A stretch of DNA of 64,000 nt. Origin: Rubrivivax sp. (GTDB taxonomy: Bacteria; Pseudomonadota; Gammaproteobacteria; Burkholderiales; Burkholderiaceae_C). The stretch spans positions 62,001 through 126,000 of the forward strand of contig JADCGQ010000039.1 in assembly GCA_020248945.1 (NCBI GenBank). The letters are read 5' to 3'. The notes beneath the pieces were generated by a model. The model was not told the origin of the DNA and made no database searches. It saw only the letters and a list, made by a program, of their open reading frames with translations. The translations under genes were made by a program, and so were the position numbers. Positions 50,001 through 56,620 of the stretch are shown here, piece after piece; position 1 is the first letter of the stretch; the number at the start of each line of letters is the position of its first letter.

Positions 50001-53000
50001 CGACGGCGCAGATCGCGCAGTTCGAAGGTGCCGACCTCGCCGCCTTCGGCACGCACCAGTTCTCACTGCTCTCGGCGGCGCAGATCGGCGCCATCACCGA
50101 GGCGCAGGCGCCGTCGCTGGAGACGGCCGACCTCGTGGCGCTGGGCACCGCGGGCATCCGCTCGCTGAACACGGCCACCATCGCCGCGCTGGAAAGCGCC
50201 GCCGTGGCTTCGCTGGCCTCGCAGCAGATCACCGCCATGACGACGGCGCAGATCGCCGCACTGGAGCCGACCGACTTTGCCGCGCTCACGACCCAGCAGG
50301 TCTCGGCGCTGAGCAGCTTCCAGGTCAGCCGCCTGACGGCCGACCAGGTGGCCGCGTTCGAGAGCGCCGACCTGCGCGTGCTGAGCGACGACCAGATCGC
50401 CGCGCTGTCCACCACCGCCATCGTCGCGCTGAGCTCGGCCTCGGTCGCCGCGCTCACCACCGACCAGGTGCAGGCGCTCACCAGCGCGCAGATCGCGGTC
50501 ATGGAGGCCGACGACCTGGCTGCGATGAGCAGCGACCAGTTCGCCGTGCTGACCACCGCCCAGCTGCCGGCCATGACGGCGCTGCAGGCGGCCGCTCTGG
50601 CCAGCGACGACCTGGCCCTGCTCGGCACCGCCCAGGTGGCGGCCATCGGCACCGCGGCCTTTGCGGCGCTGGCCAGTGAAGTGATCACCTCGCTGAGCAC
50701 CCAGCAGGTCGCCGGCCTGACGACGGCCCAGCTGCGTGCGCTGACGGCCGGCCAGATGGCGGCGCTCGAGTCCGCAGACCTCAACGTGCTCTCGTCGAGC
50801 CAGGTGCAGGCCTTCACGGCCGCGCAAGTCGGCTCGCTGACCACCGATCAGCTCAGCACCCTGGGCACGGCGCAGCTGACCTCGCTGACCACGACCCAGC
50901 TGCGGGCCATCGACGAGGCCGACCTCGACGCCCTCACCACCTCGCAGTGGCGTGCGCTCACGGTGACGCAGCTCACAGGCCTGTCCGCCGCCCAGGTGGC
51001 CGGCATGGAGACCGATGACTTCGGCGCGCTCAGCGGCACGCAGATCGCCAGCCTGTCCACCGCGGCCATCAACGGCCTGGGCACGGCGCTGGTGGCCGCC
51101 CTGACGACGACGCAGGTGCAGTCGCTGACGGCGGCGCAGCTCAAGGCCTTCGGCTCCGACGCCATCGCGGCGCTCGAAAGCCAGGACCTGAACGCGCTGT
51201 CGGCCGGCCAGATCGCGTCGTTCACGACCGAGCAGATCGACGCCCTGACGACCGTGCAGCTCACGGCGCTCGACGGCGCGCTGCTGTCGGCCCTGACGAC
51301 CTCGCAGATCGCCGCCATCGACCCGGCCAAGCTCGCCGCACTGGGCACCGAGGAGTTCTCGGCCTTCAGCGCCGCGCAACTCGGCAAGCTCACGAACGCG
51401 CAGGTCGCGGCTCTCGAGACCGCGGACCTGGCCGTGCTGACACCGACGCAGCTGCGTGGCTTCAGCACCGAAGCCATCGCCACGCTCAGCGCCGCGCAGC
51501 TGCAGGCGCTGACCACCGCGCAGGTGGCCGGCCTGAGCACGGCGCAGATCCGCGCCATCGACAGCGCCGACCTGGCGACGATGCAGACCGAAGACCTCGC
51601 CGCGCTGACCGCATCGCAGCTGCCGGGCCTGAGCACGCAGCAGATGACGGCGCTGACGACGGCGCAGTTCACGCAGCTGCTCGATGCCCAGCTGGCCGCG
51701 CTGTCCAGCGCCCAGCTCAACGCGCTGGCCACCGACACGCTGAACGCCCTGAGCTCGGCGCAGTTCCAGGCCCTGAGCTCGGTGCAGATCGCGGGCCTTG
51801 ACACGGCCCACGTCGCGGCGCTGCAGACCGAGGACCTGGCTGCGCTCTCGGTCGAGCAGGTGCGGGCCTTCGGCAGCGCTGCCATCCAGGCGCTGACGGC
51901 GGGCCAGCTGCAGGCGCTCACCACCGAGCAGGTGGCGGCGCTGAAGACGAACCAGATCGTCGCCATCGACTCCGCCGACCTGGCCGTGATGGAAACGGCC
52001 GACCTGGCCGCGTTCACGACGGCGCAGATGCGCGCGCTCACCGCCGGCCAGGCGGCCGCGCTGACGAGCGTGCAGTTCGATGCGCTGTCCACCGGCCAAG
52101 TGGCGGCCATCTCCACCGGCAGCCTCACGGCCATCGCCAGCGACACGCTGAACACGCTGTCGACGGCGCAGTTCGCCGGCCTGACGACAGCGCAGCTGCG
52201 GGCGCTCACCACGGATCAGGTGGCGGGCCTGCAGACCGACGACCTCGTCGCGCTCGGCACCTCGCAGCTGCGCTCGCTCACCACCGGCGGCATTGCGGCG
52301 CTGGGCGACAACGCCATCGAGGCGCTGACGAGCACGCAGGTCACGGCGCTGACCACGGCCCAGGTGCGGGCCATCGCCACCGGCAGCATCGACGCGCTGG
52401 AAACCGCCGATCTGGCGCTGATGAGCGTGGCCCAGGTGGCCGCCTTCACCGGCGACCAGCTCGGCGCGATGACGGCCGACCAGCTGCAGAGCCTGACGAG
52501 CCGCCAGGTGCAAGGCCTGAGCATCGGCCAGATCAGCGCGCTCTCGGGTGCCGACCTGGCCACGCTGACGACGGCGCAGTTCTCGGCGCTGACGGCCACG
52601 CAGATGGCGGCGATCAACAGCGCGCAAGCCAGCGTGCTGGAGACGGCCGACATCGCGGTGCTCACCACCGCGCAGGTGCGGGCCCTGGGCACGGCGGCCA
52701 TCGCCAACCTCGGCACCGACGGCCTGCAGGCGCTCTCCACCGCGCAGGTGGCAGCGTTGACCACGGCGCAGGTGCGGGCGATCGACACCGCCGACATCGA
52801 CAAGCTCGAAACCCGCGACCTGGTGGCCCTGAGCACGGCCCAGGTGGCGGCGCTGAGCACGGCGCAGTTCGGTGAACTCGCCACCGATCAGCTCGCGGTG
52901 CTGACGACGGCGCAGATCGCGGCGCTGTCGACGGCGCAGATCGCGCAGCTCACGGGTGAGGAACTCTCGGCCTTCGATGCCAACCGCATCGCGGCACTCA

Positions 53001-54328
53001 CCACCGCGCAGGTGGCGAGCCTGACGACCGATCAGGTGACCACGCTGGCCACCGCCGACCTGGCGGCCCTGACCTCGGCGCAGGTGCGCGCACTGGCCAC
53101 GGACGCCATCGTGGCGATGGACAGCAGCGACTTCGCGGCGCTCACCTCATCGCAGGTGGCGGCGCTGACGACGGCGCAGCTGGCCGTCATCGAGAGCGAC
53201 GATCTCGCCGCGCTCGGCAGCACGGCGCTGCAGGCCCTGACGAGCGTGCAGGTGCAGTCGCTGAGCCTGGATGCGATCGGCGCCTTCACCACCGACCAGA
53301 TCCCGCTGTTCGGCACGGCGCAGATCGCGGCGCTCACCACGGCGCAGCTGGCCACCTTCGACACCGCCGAGCTGGCAGTGCTGACGACGGCGCAGTTCGC
53401 GGCGCTGACGACGGCGCAGATCGTGTCGCTGTCCGAAGAGGCCATCACCTCGCTCGATGCCGACTACATCACCGCGCTGACCACCGCACAGGCCCGGGCG
53501 CTGACGGTGGGCCAGATCGAGGCGCTCACCACCGCGCAGGTGGTGGCCTTCGAGACGCAGGACCTGGCGGCGATGACGATGACCCAGTACAACGCCTTTG
53601 AGGGCGAGGACTGGGCGGTCATGAGCACGGCGCAGTTCGCCGCGCTGCAGGGCGTGACGCCGATCGTGCTCGACCTTGACGGCAACGGCATCACGACGCT
53701 GGCCGCCAGCGAAGGCGTGGCCTTCGACATCGACGCCACGGGCAAGCAGACGCAGACCGGCTGGGTCGGCGGCGGTGACGCCCTGCTGGTGCGCGACATC
53801 AACGGCAACGGCAGCATCGACAGCGGCAAGGAGCTGTTCGGCGGCGCCACGCAGCTGGCCAACGGGCAACGTGCCGGCGACGGCTTCCGCGCCCTGGCCG
53901 AGCTCGACAGCAACGGCGACGGCAAGGTCAACGCCTCCGACAAGGCCTTCGGCGAACTCAAGCTTTGGGCCGATGCCGACGCCGACGGCGTGACGGACGA
54001 GGGCGAGCTGAAGGGTCTGCTGGAGATGGGCGTGCTCGAGCTGAACCTCGACTTCAGCAAGGGCACCGACATGGACAACGGCAACCTGCTGGGCCTGGTG
54101 GGCAGCTACACCGGCACCGACGGCACCGACCGGGCGATGGTGGACGTGTGGTTTGCCAAGGCGGGCGGCACGCCGGCTCTGGGCGACCTGCTGGCCGAGG
54201 CCCCGGCCGAGATGCTGGGCAGCGGCGGCAGCAAGGCCGCCGCGTCGGCCGCCGGCGCGGCGGCCCCGGGCAGCCTGCGCAGCCTCGACGACGAGTGGCT
54301 GCGCAACGGCGGCACACCGCTGATCTGA
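41015..54328 (+). CDS. Giant octapeptide-repeat protein with C-terminal EF-hand-like calcium domain
   Basis: One uninterrupted frame encodes about 4437 residues. Residues 8 to about 4211 are tandem octapeptides with consensus L-T/S-T-A-Q-I/V-A-A, grouped in 136-residue units. From about 4213 a different domain begins (TPIVLDLDGNGITTLA). It has calcium-type loops at about D4220, DINGNGSIDSGKE (4261), DSNGDGKVNASD (4298) and DADADGVTDEGE (4320), a module often seen at the end of large RTX-like exoproteins. The tail is Ala/Gly-rich and ends GGTPLI. There is no signal peptide and no cysteine that I could find; aromatic residues and lysine are rare in the array. Function is unknown; a secreted or surface fibre is the best guess. 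The ATG at 41015 has an AAGGA site; a TTG at 40964 is less likely. Confidence 0.9.
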   Translation: MATLIPSFTSAQIAVMTTAQIAALTTEDWAAFSTSQIAALTPTQIPAIATLGLRVLNTSQISAFEPAEVAAFSGGQVAALATQQVQALTSAQVGAFVSSQVAALTTAQVRALDTVDIGELSTSAVAAFGSAQIAALSSAQVAGFESQQVAALSSSAVRAIGATQIAGLGSEDLVAMSSQQVGALTSAQLRALSTAQMQGLEAADLPALGTAGVAALGSTQLGALSSAQIQGLTSAQIASLTTLQIAQLGTTQVAALEASDITVMSNAQIAALSSSGVAALSGAAVAALSNGQIASLSTRQFASIESADFAALTTAQVAGLSTSQIAAISSLQASAFQTADLAVLTTAQIRAMSTSAVDALSSAQIEGLSSAQVAAMSTAQLARLDAITADQLAALSTAQVASLGAAYGSTLSTADVAAMGTAQLRLLSTGAISGLGSDDIAALSSDQFNALSTGQLRAIATDALAGLTSDDFGALGTQRLQALSSAQMAALTSDQLNSLSTAQVRALTSAQIDGLSAATLDALDTEQIAALSAAQMGSLSTAQIAGLTADIAVLTSTQINGLTTAALGALGTALPTDDILTLTPAVIAGLTTAQLDLLGTAALASLSTAQVAALRSEAIESLLAAEVGALTSAQLRALTASQVKALGTDVSSIDTDDLRAMSGTQLAAMTTDQINALTAGQLAALTTQQVANLTAAQITALGADVNEFGTAQFAAMNAGQIAALTTAQVTGLQGADWEALKPAQISAISTAAIAALDAADFNALNSTQIQALTATQLRAVGTADFGSWSTDDLAALTATQMRGLSVEMLAAVSDEVAVFNSAQLGALNTAQLAALTGGDLSGLDGTQIGGTGTANIANMTTAEIAALGTDLIQGLSTAQIRALGTDDIVALTDTQIEALRAAQVGAFTTTQLAAFSTADLNLLSSAQAGGLTSAQIASLSTATLVALGTEQYSGLGSAQLAGLSTDQMPALATEDLVALRANQIVGLRTSAIIALESAQVAALTTDQLNALTTAQIRALEGNDLAAIASERFGTLGTAQIAALTTAQLDSLSSAQMLALGTAQTAALTTAQLASLGGDELARFGTATFAALTTAQVASLNADQAASLQTADIAALGTGQVRAINSAALAAFNAEQLGAFTSDQLRALTVQQLRAVENDDLAGLTSADIGVLLTAQLTALTTAQLNALSPEQLVGLTTEQVSRLTVAQVASLEASRLAGLGTLQFSGLTSTQVAAFSTDQAQALEAADIAALGSAQVRALGTAQITALNGDQVGALTAAQAPGLTTAQLRAIDTDDIGSLSTAMLAALSSAQLAGFSSAQLAVMSADQLAKLSTAQISSLSTAQIASMTPDQINGLGTAQFSRLTTAQVAALTSEQIGSLTGDNFAALTTTQVAALRTSQLEALSGDTLQALTTAQAAALSSAQVRAIEAGDIGVLETADLAAFSTAAIAALRDAQIDALSGDQLAALATAQVRALGTAGLARLDADDIGSLTTAQVAALSTMQIASLTGTQFAAFGSDDLAALGTAQMAALSPTNLGSLSADAVVGFTTAQMAALTTAQIAALASSTIALLETADLAALTTAQLRALSDAQIDALDVSQLAALGTHQVAALSVGQLAGLTPEQMAGFTTAQFAAFGTAQIAALSTAQAAAFETADIAALGSAQIAALGTDLIAAFDGSQLAALTADQARALTAAQAAAIDAGDLAAMGTENLAALSSTALRALSTAQLAALEPTPFAQLTTDQLAALTPEQMAGLSGSQLAALSSVQFPVFGTAQLAALTSAQAAELQAEDVAALSTAQLRALAGGVIANLNVEVLQDLDTAQTAALTTAQVASLTAEQIAALETADVAALTTAQLAALSSSQFAAFTAEQLEAIGANRIVGWGTASIAAMSPEALAALSTAQFAAMSTAQVAAITANQAAAMESADIAALSDDQARALGTSVIAALQPAALAALDTEAFAALSTAQLAAITVEQMALMGTSNLAAIATTALTTLSTAQLDALDSAQLGALTTRQIAALTTQQLSSLQPEDLASLGTSQFAALTTAQIAALTTDQAAALEAADLAVLSVAQVRALTPDQVAQLSEAAIEALTTRQAGALTNSQVERLSEAQIAALETADVAALGVPQIGALSSTQLQALDSTQLGALTSRQLQALSAEQLDALAPEMLATLGTAQFAALTTMQVASLSAAQAEALASADVAALSTAQVRALATDAIAALSTEVIAGLSSAQLAALSSDQLAALGAEQLQAIQTQDLVALGTAQIAGLSAAAVDALSTAQLSQLTTRQIAALTTEQIAVIDADKLPTLGTAQFAALTTAQIAALTAEQAANLADADLAALRTAQIRALSSEALTALTGGSIAALESHQLGALSTEQLDALSAVQIGAIASQDMAGFGTLQLASLSTEQVAALSSAQLLALSTTQFRAFSADQLAALDAGAQAAFGTAQYAGMSTAQIAALTAAQAAALGTDVIAALGTAQVRAFSTDALAALGTDAVAALSSTQVAALSTVQIAGLGEGTLQALESRDVAVLTTAQLAALSTDQLNMLTSVQLAALTTHQIASLSADQIAGLEPADLAALTTAQFAAMTTAQLAGLTVEQAAALQSADVASLSTTQLQALTVDTIGALATEVLAGLTTAQARALTTAQVDAIAIDSLASLQTADLAAFTTAQINALGADGLAALTSAQLSRLGTAQVAGIDTGLVTGLAQESLNAFGTAQFAAFTTAQIAALTDDQITGLETADVAALTSVQLRALSDSQIASLSGDQIASLATAQVAALGTAQLAAMDNTDFIGMGTAQFAALTTAQIASLAADKVAEMETADIAALSTAQVRAFTVDTMLNLSSAAIEALSSAQFAALGTAQIAAIDPNAIANMATADLASLTTAQIAALTAEQLGAMSTAQFAGLTAGQAAALTVSQIENLAAASLVALDTEAFAALTTRQVAALTEEQVAALETADIAALTTRQLRTLGETQLAALTTAQAAALTSVQVQGFSTAQIAQFEGADLAAFGTHQFSLLSAAQIGAITEAQAPSLETADLVALGTAGIRSLNTATIAALESAAVASLASQQITAMTTAQIAALEPTDFAALTTQQVSALSSFQVSRLTADQVAAFESADLRVLSDDQIAALSTTAIVALSSASVAALTTDQVQALTSAQIAVMEADDLAAMSSDQFAVLTTAQLPAMTALQAAALASDDLALLGTAQVAAIGTAAFAALASEVITSLSTQQVAGLTTAQLRALTAGQMAALESADLNVLSSSQVQAFTAAQVGSLTTDQLSTLGTAQLTSLTTTQLRAIDEADLDALTTSQWRALTVTQLTGLSAAQVAGMETDDFGALSGTQIASLSTAAINGLGTALVAALTTTQVQSLTAAQLKAFGSDAIAALESQDLNALSAGQIASFTTEQIDALTTVQLTALDGALLSALTTSQIAAIDPAKLAALGTEEFSAFSAAQLGKLTNAQVAALETADLAVLTPTQLRGFSTEAIATLSAAQLQALTTAQVAGLSTAQIRAIDSADLATMQTEDLAALTASQLPGLSTQQMTALTTAQFTQLLDAQLAALSSAQLNALATDTLNALSSAQFQALSSVQIAGLDTAHVAALQTEDLAALSVEQVRAFGSAAIQALTAGQLQALTTEQVAALKTNQIVAIDSADLAVMETADLAAFTTAQMRALTAGQAAALTSVQFDALSTGQVAAISTGSLTAIASDTLNTLSTAQFAGLTTAQLRALTTDQVAGLQTDDLVALGTSQLRSLTTGGIAALGDNAIEALTSTQVTALTTAQVRAIATGSIDALETADLALMSVAQVAAFTGDQLGAMTADQLQSLTSRQVQGLSIGQISALSGADLATLTTAQFSALTATQMAAINSAQASVLETADIAVLTTAQVRALGTAAIANLGTDGLQALSTAQVAALTTAQVRAIDTADIDKLETRDLVALSTAQVAALSTAQFGELATDQLAVLTTAQIAALSTAQIAQLTGEELSAFDANRIAALTTAQVASLTTDQVTTLATADLAALTSAQVRALATDAIVAMDSSDFAALTSSQVAALTTAQLAVIESDDLAALGSTALQALTSVQVQSLSLDAIGAFTTDQIPLFGTAQIAALTTAQLATFDTAELAVLTTAQFAALTTAQIVSLSEEAITSLDADYITALTTAQARALTVGQIEALTTAQVVAFETQDLAAMTMTQYNAFEGEDWAVMSTAQFAALQGVTPIVLDLDGNGITTLAASEGVAFDIDATGKQTQTGWVGGGDALLVRDINGNGSIDSGKELFGGATQLANGQRAGDGFRALAELDSNGDGKVNASDKAFGELKLWADADADGVTDEGELKGLLEMGVLELNLDFSKGTDMDNGNLLGLVGSYTGTDGTDRAMVDVWFAKAGGTPALGDLLAEAPAEMLGSGGSKAAASAAGAAAPGSLRSLDDEWLRNGGTPLI
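41036..53650 (+). repeat. Tandem octapeptide-coding array (24-bp unit, 408-bp super-unit)
   Basis: About 520 copies of a degenerate 24-bp unit encode L-T/S-T-A-Q-I/V-A-A. Read in phase, a 17-octad period recurs. Position 1 is acidic (LETADIAA), 2 carries arginine (LSTAQVRA), 7 is acidic again (IDSADLAV), 15 is LGTAQFAA, 16 LTTAQIAA and 17 LTxDQAAA. I counted 17 exactly in at least seven non-adjacent places and 10 in at least three. Short units (7 residues) and one of about 11 break the phase mainly in the first third. Confidence 0.88.
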
Positions 54329-54361
54329 CGGCCCGGCCAGGCCCTGTTCGGGGCTTTGGCT

Positions 54362-54405
54362 GCACGGGGGCGCTCCTAGACTGGGACGCCCCCGTGCGTC
54401 TTTTT
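54362..54405 (+). terminator. Strong rho-independent terminator of the giant gene
   Basis: A perfect 11-bp stem GCACGGGGGCG / CGCCCCCGTGC with a 14-nt loop is followed by GTCTTTTTC. It lies 33 bp after the stop of the giant gene, so that gene is probably transcribed as a single cistron. Confidence 0.88.
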
Positions 54406-54413
54406 CGGGAGCA

Positions 54414-54440
54414 CCGTTCGGGCTGAGCCTGTCGAAGCCC
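54414..54440. repeat. Palindromic intergenic repeat, half copy
   Basis: The segment starts CCGTTCGGGCTGAGCCTGTC and continues GAAGCCC. It is the complement of the unit found in xdhC (29453-29476) and matches the left arm of the palindrome at 55342-55381. It lies between the giant gene's terminator and the next ATG. Confidence 0.8.
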
Positions 54441-54460
54441 TCCTGTCGAAAGCCTCGGTC

Positions 54461-55309
54461 ATGCCCAGCCCCGTCCACCTGCACCTGATCGTCTACAGCG
54501 AAGCCACGCAGGCCCTGGTCGGCCCGGGCTGGCAGGTGCTCGACAACCGCGCCAACCCGCGGCCGGACTGGTACGAGTACGGGCCGATCCGCCAGTTCCT
54601 GCAGACCGCCGCGCTCGACGAGGGCGCGTTCTACGGCTTCTTCAGCCCCAAGTTCAGCAGCAAGACGGGCCTGTCGCACGACGAGGTCGTGCAGTTCGTG
54701 CACGCCCACGAGGGCAGCGCCGACGTGATGGTGTTTTCACCCCAGCCCGACATGGGCGCGTTTTTCCTCAACGTGTTCGAGCAGGGAGAGGCCTTCGACG
54801 CCGGGCTCATCGCGGCCACCGAGGCGCTCTTGGCACACGCCGGCCGGCCGGTTTCGCTGAAGACGCTGGTCATGGACGCACGGCAGATCGTCTTCAGCAA
54901 CTACTTCGTCGCGCGGCCGGCCTTCTGGCGCGAGTGGCTGGCGCTGAACGAGGCGCTGTGGGCCGTCTGTGAGGGCCAGGATGCGCGTGCTCCCGCGGCG
55001 CTGCGCGAGGCTCTCACGGCCCCGACCACCTACCGCACGGGCGACGTGGCTGCGCAGCGCAAGGTGTTCGTCATGGAACGCATGGCCTCGCTGCTGCTGG
55101 CCACGCAACCGCGCTTTCGCAGCGTGGCGCACAACCCCTTCGGCTTTGGCTGGAGCATGTCGCGTTTCCGCCAGCACCCGACCGAGGCCTACATCTCCGA
55201 TGCGCTCAAGCGCGCCTGGCGCGAGCAGCCCTGGCCGCAGTACCTGCAGGCCTACGTCACGGTGCGCGAACGCTTCCAGAAGGGCGAACTGCCAGCCGCC
55301 GCAGCCTGA
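54461..55309 (+). CDS. Uncharacterised protein of a glycan-cluster family
   Basis: The 282-residue soluble protein contains YSEATQALVGPGWQVLDNRAN, PRPDWYEYGPIRQFL, FYGFFSPKFSSKTGLSHDEV, VMVFSPQPDMGAFFLNVFEQ, VMDARQIVFSNYFVARPAFW and a C-terminal half with QRKVFVMERMASLLLATQP. I recognise this pattern from uncharacterised proteins encoded among glycosyltransferases in surface-polysaccharide clusters, but know no assigned function. No signal peptide is visible. It is the first gene after the giant repeat protein but is separated from it by a strong terminator, so co-transcription is unlikely. A glycosyltransferase-like role in modifying an envelope component is a possible inference only. Confidence 0.65.
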   Translation: MPSPVHLHLIVYSEATQALVGPGWQVLDNRANPRPDWYEYGPIRQFLQTAALDEGAFYGFFSPKFSSKTGLSHDEVVQFVHAHEGSADVMVFSPQPDMGAFFLNVFEQGEAFDAGLIAATEALLAHAGRPVSLKTLVMDARQIVFSNYFVARPAFWREWLALNEALWAVCEGQDARAPAALREALTAPTTYRTGDVAAQRKVFVMERMASLLLATQPRFRSVAHNPFGFGWSMSRFRQHPTEAYISDALKRAWREQPWPQYLQAYVTVRERFQKGELPAAAA

Positions 55310-55341
55310 GCGTCAGGCTGCGCCTATCGAAGCCCTTCCCT

Positions 55342-55381
55342 CCGTTCGGGCTGAGCCCTTCGACAGGCTCAGCCCGAACGG
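55342..55381. repeat. 40-bp perfect palindrome (REP-like element)
   Basis: Arms of 16 bp (CCGTTCGGGCTGAGCC and its complement) flank an 8-nt centre, CTTCGACA. The element lies between convergent genes and can form a hairpin usable as a bidirectional terminator. Its right arm supplies the final codons and stop of the MFS gene. A partial related sequence precedes it at about 55315-55335. Confidence 0.85.
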
Positions 55382-56562
55382 CGCTGGTGACACACGAACC
55401 CCAGCAGCAGCGCCGCTGCGGCCCACAGCAGCACGGGCAGTGAATCGGCCCAGAGCGCGCCGCCCTCGCGCAGGAGCACGGCGCCGCCGCTGGCCACCAG
55501 CGCGATGCGCAGCGCCGTGGCGCCGGCCAGGCTGGACGACACCGCACCGCTGAAGCGCCCTTCGCGGCCCACGTGGCCCAGTGCCAGCGCGGCCATGAAG
55601 CCGCCCGCCATCACCCCCGCCCAGGCCACGCCGGCCACGGCCTGCGCGGCAGCCAGAACAGCCACGCTGGGCGCCAGCATCGCCACGCCCGCCGCGGTGG
55701 CCGCCAGCACGGCGGCCGCGGCCACGAGACGCAGTTCACCCCAGCGCGGCGCCAGCTTCATGGCCGGCCACAGCGCGAGGTTGAAAGCCGCCCAGAACAC
55801 CGGCAGCCACAGCGGCAGGGCCCCGGCCGGCACGAAGCGCCGGTACTGGGCCGCCGCGTTGACACTGGCATGCAACTGAAAGGCCAGCGCCGCCAGCAGC
55901 GCCGCGGCCAGCAGCACGGGCGCCTGCGGCAACGCAGGGCGCGACCTGGCCGCGTCGGCAGGCCGGGGTTGCGACGGCGCCGCGCGCTCGGCGGCCGCCA
56001 GCGCCAGCGCCGCCAGCACCACGCCCACGCTGGCCAGCACGAAGGGCAGCCGGGGGTCCTGCCCCTTGAGCACCAGCGCCAACCAGGGCGCCAGTGCCGC
56101 CGCCAGCCCGAGGCCCAGCATGGCCAGCGCCACCATCGCCGGTTGCGCGGGCCGCATCGCATGGCGGCCGATCAGGTTCAGCGGCGGCGCGCGCAGCGCC
56201 GCGGACGTGGCGGTCCACAGCAGCGTGACGGCGATGAACAGCACCGGCGAGCCCTGCGGCGCCAGCCACGGCAAGGCCACGAAGGCCGCGGCCGACACCG
56301 CCGTGGCCGCCGCCAGCATCGGCCCCAGACGTGCATGCAGCGCAAGCACGCGGTCGGAGGCCACGCCGCTGGCATAGTCGGCCATCATGAACACGATCTG
56401 GTCCACCACCAGCAGCCACAGCACCAGGGATGGTGGCAGGCCGGCCTGGGCCGCGAGCGCGGGCAGGAAGACGACGTAGACCGTCCAGCTCAGCGCCAGC
56501 ATCAGCTGCGCCGCGGCCACGGCCAGGCCCAGCGCACGCGGGGCGGGAACAGAGGCGTTCAT
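55369..56562 (-). CDS. MFS-family transporter
   Basis: The 397-residue protein has about twelve hydrophobic segments in two halves joined by a charged loop (AAERAAPSQPRPADAARSRP). Loop 2-3 contains FMMADYASGVASDRV, which fits the MFS G-x-x-x-D-R pattern. It would be an inner-membrane secondary transporter; neither substrate nor subfamily can be read. Its stop codon lies inside the 40-bp palindrome, so the last residues (QRRSG) are encoded by the repeat. Confidence 0.83.
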   Translation of the reverse strand: MNASVPAPRALGLAVAAAQLMLALSWTVYVVFLPALAAQAGLPPSLVLWLLVVDQIVFMMADYASGVASDRVLALHARLGPMLAAATAVSAAAFVALPWLAPQGSPVLFIAVTLLWTATSAALRAPPLNLIGRHAMRPAQPAMVALAMLGLGLAAALAPWLALVLKGQDPRLPFVLASVGVVLAALALAAAERAAPSQPRPADAARSRPALPQAPVLLAAALLAALAFQLHASVNAAAQYRRFVPAGALPLWLPVFWAAFNLALWPAMKLAPRWGELRLVAAAAVLAATAAGVAMLAPSVAVLAAAQAVAGVAWAGVMAGGFMAALALGHVGREGRFSGAVSSSLAGATALRIALVASGGAVLLREGGALWADSLPVLLWAAAALLLGFVCHQRRSG

Positions 56563-56620
56563 CGGGGCCGAGCATAGGCCCGGCCGCGGCCCGGGGTGTC
56601 GGGCGCGTGGCGCGTCGCTC

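Noticed and set aside
41714-50056. Very long open frames on the minus strand inside the giant gene (up to about 2780 codons, with others of about 1366 and 1118)
   Set aside because: They are the complement of the repetitive, GC-rich octad codons. Their translations are monotonous Arg/Gly/Leu or Ser/Ala strings with no domain, while the plus frame ends in a recognisable calcium domain.
41036-53650. TAL-effector-like repeats (LTPEQ-V/M-A-x segments occur)
   Set aside because: TAL repeats are about 34 residues with a variable di-residue; here the period is 8 and only the first few residues look alike.
41036-53650. CRISPR-like or satellite DNA array
   Set aside because: The repeat is in frame, degenerate at DNA level and conserved at protein level, with no spacers.
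53651-54328. RTX nonapeptide (GGxGxDxUx) repeats
   Set aside because: None are present; the acidic loops are EF-hand-like (DxNxNG) instead.
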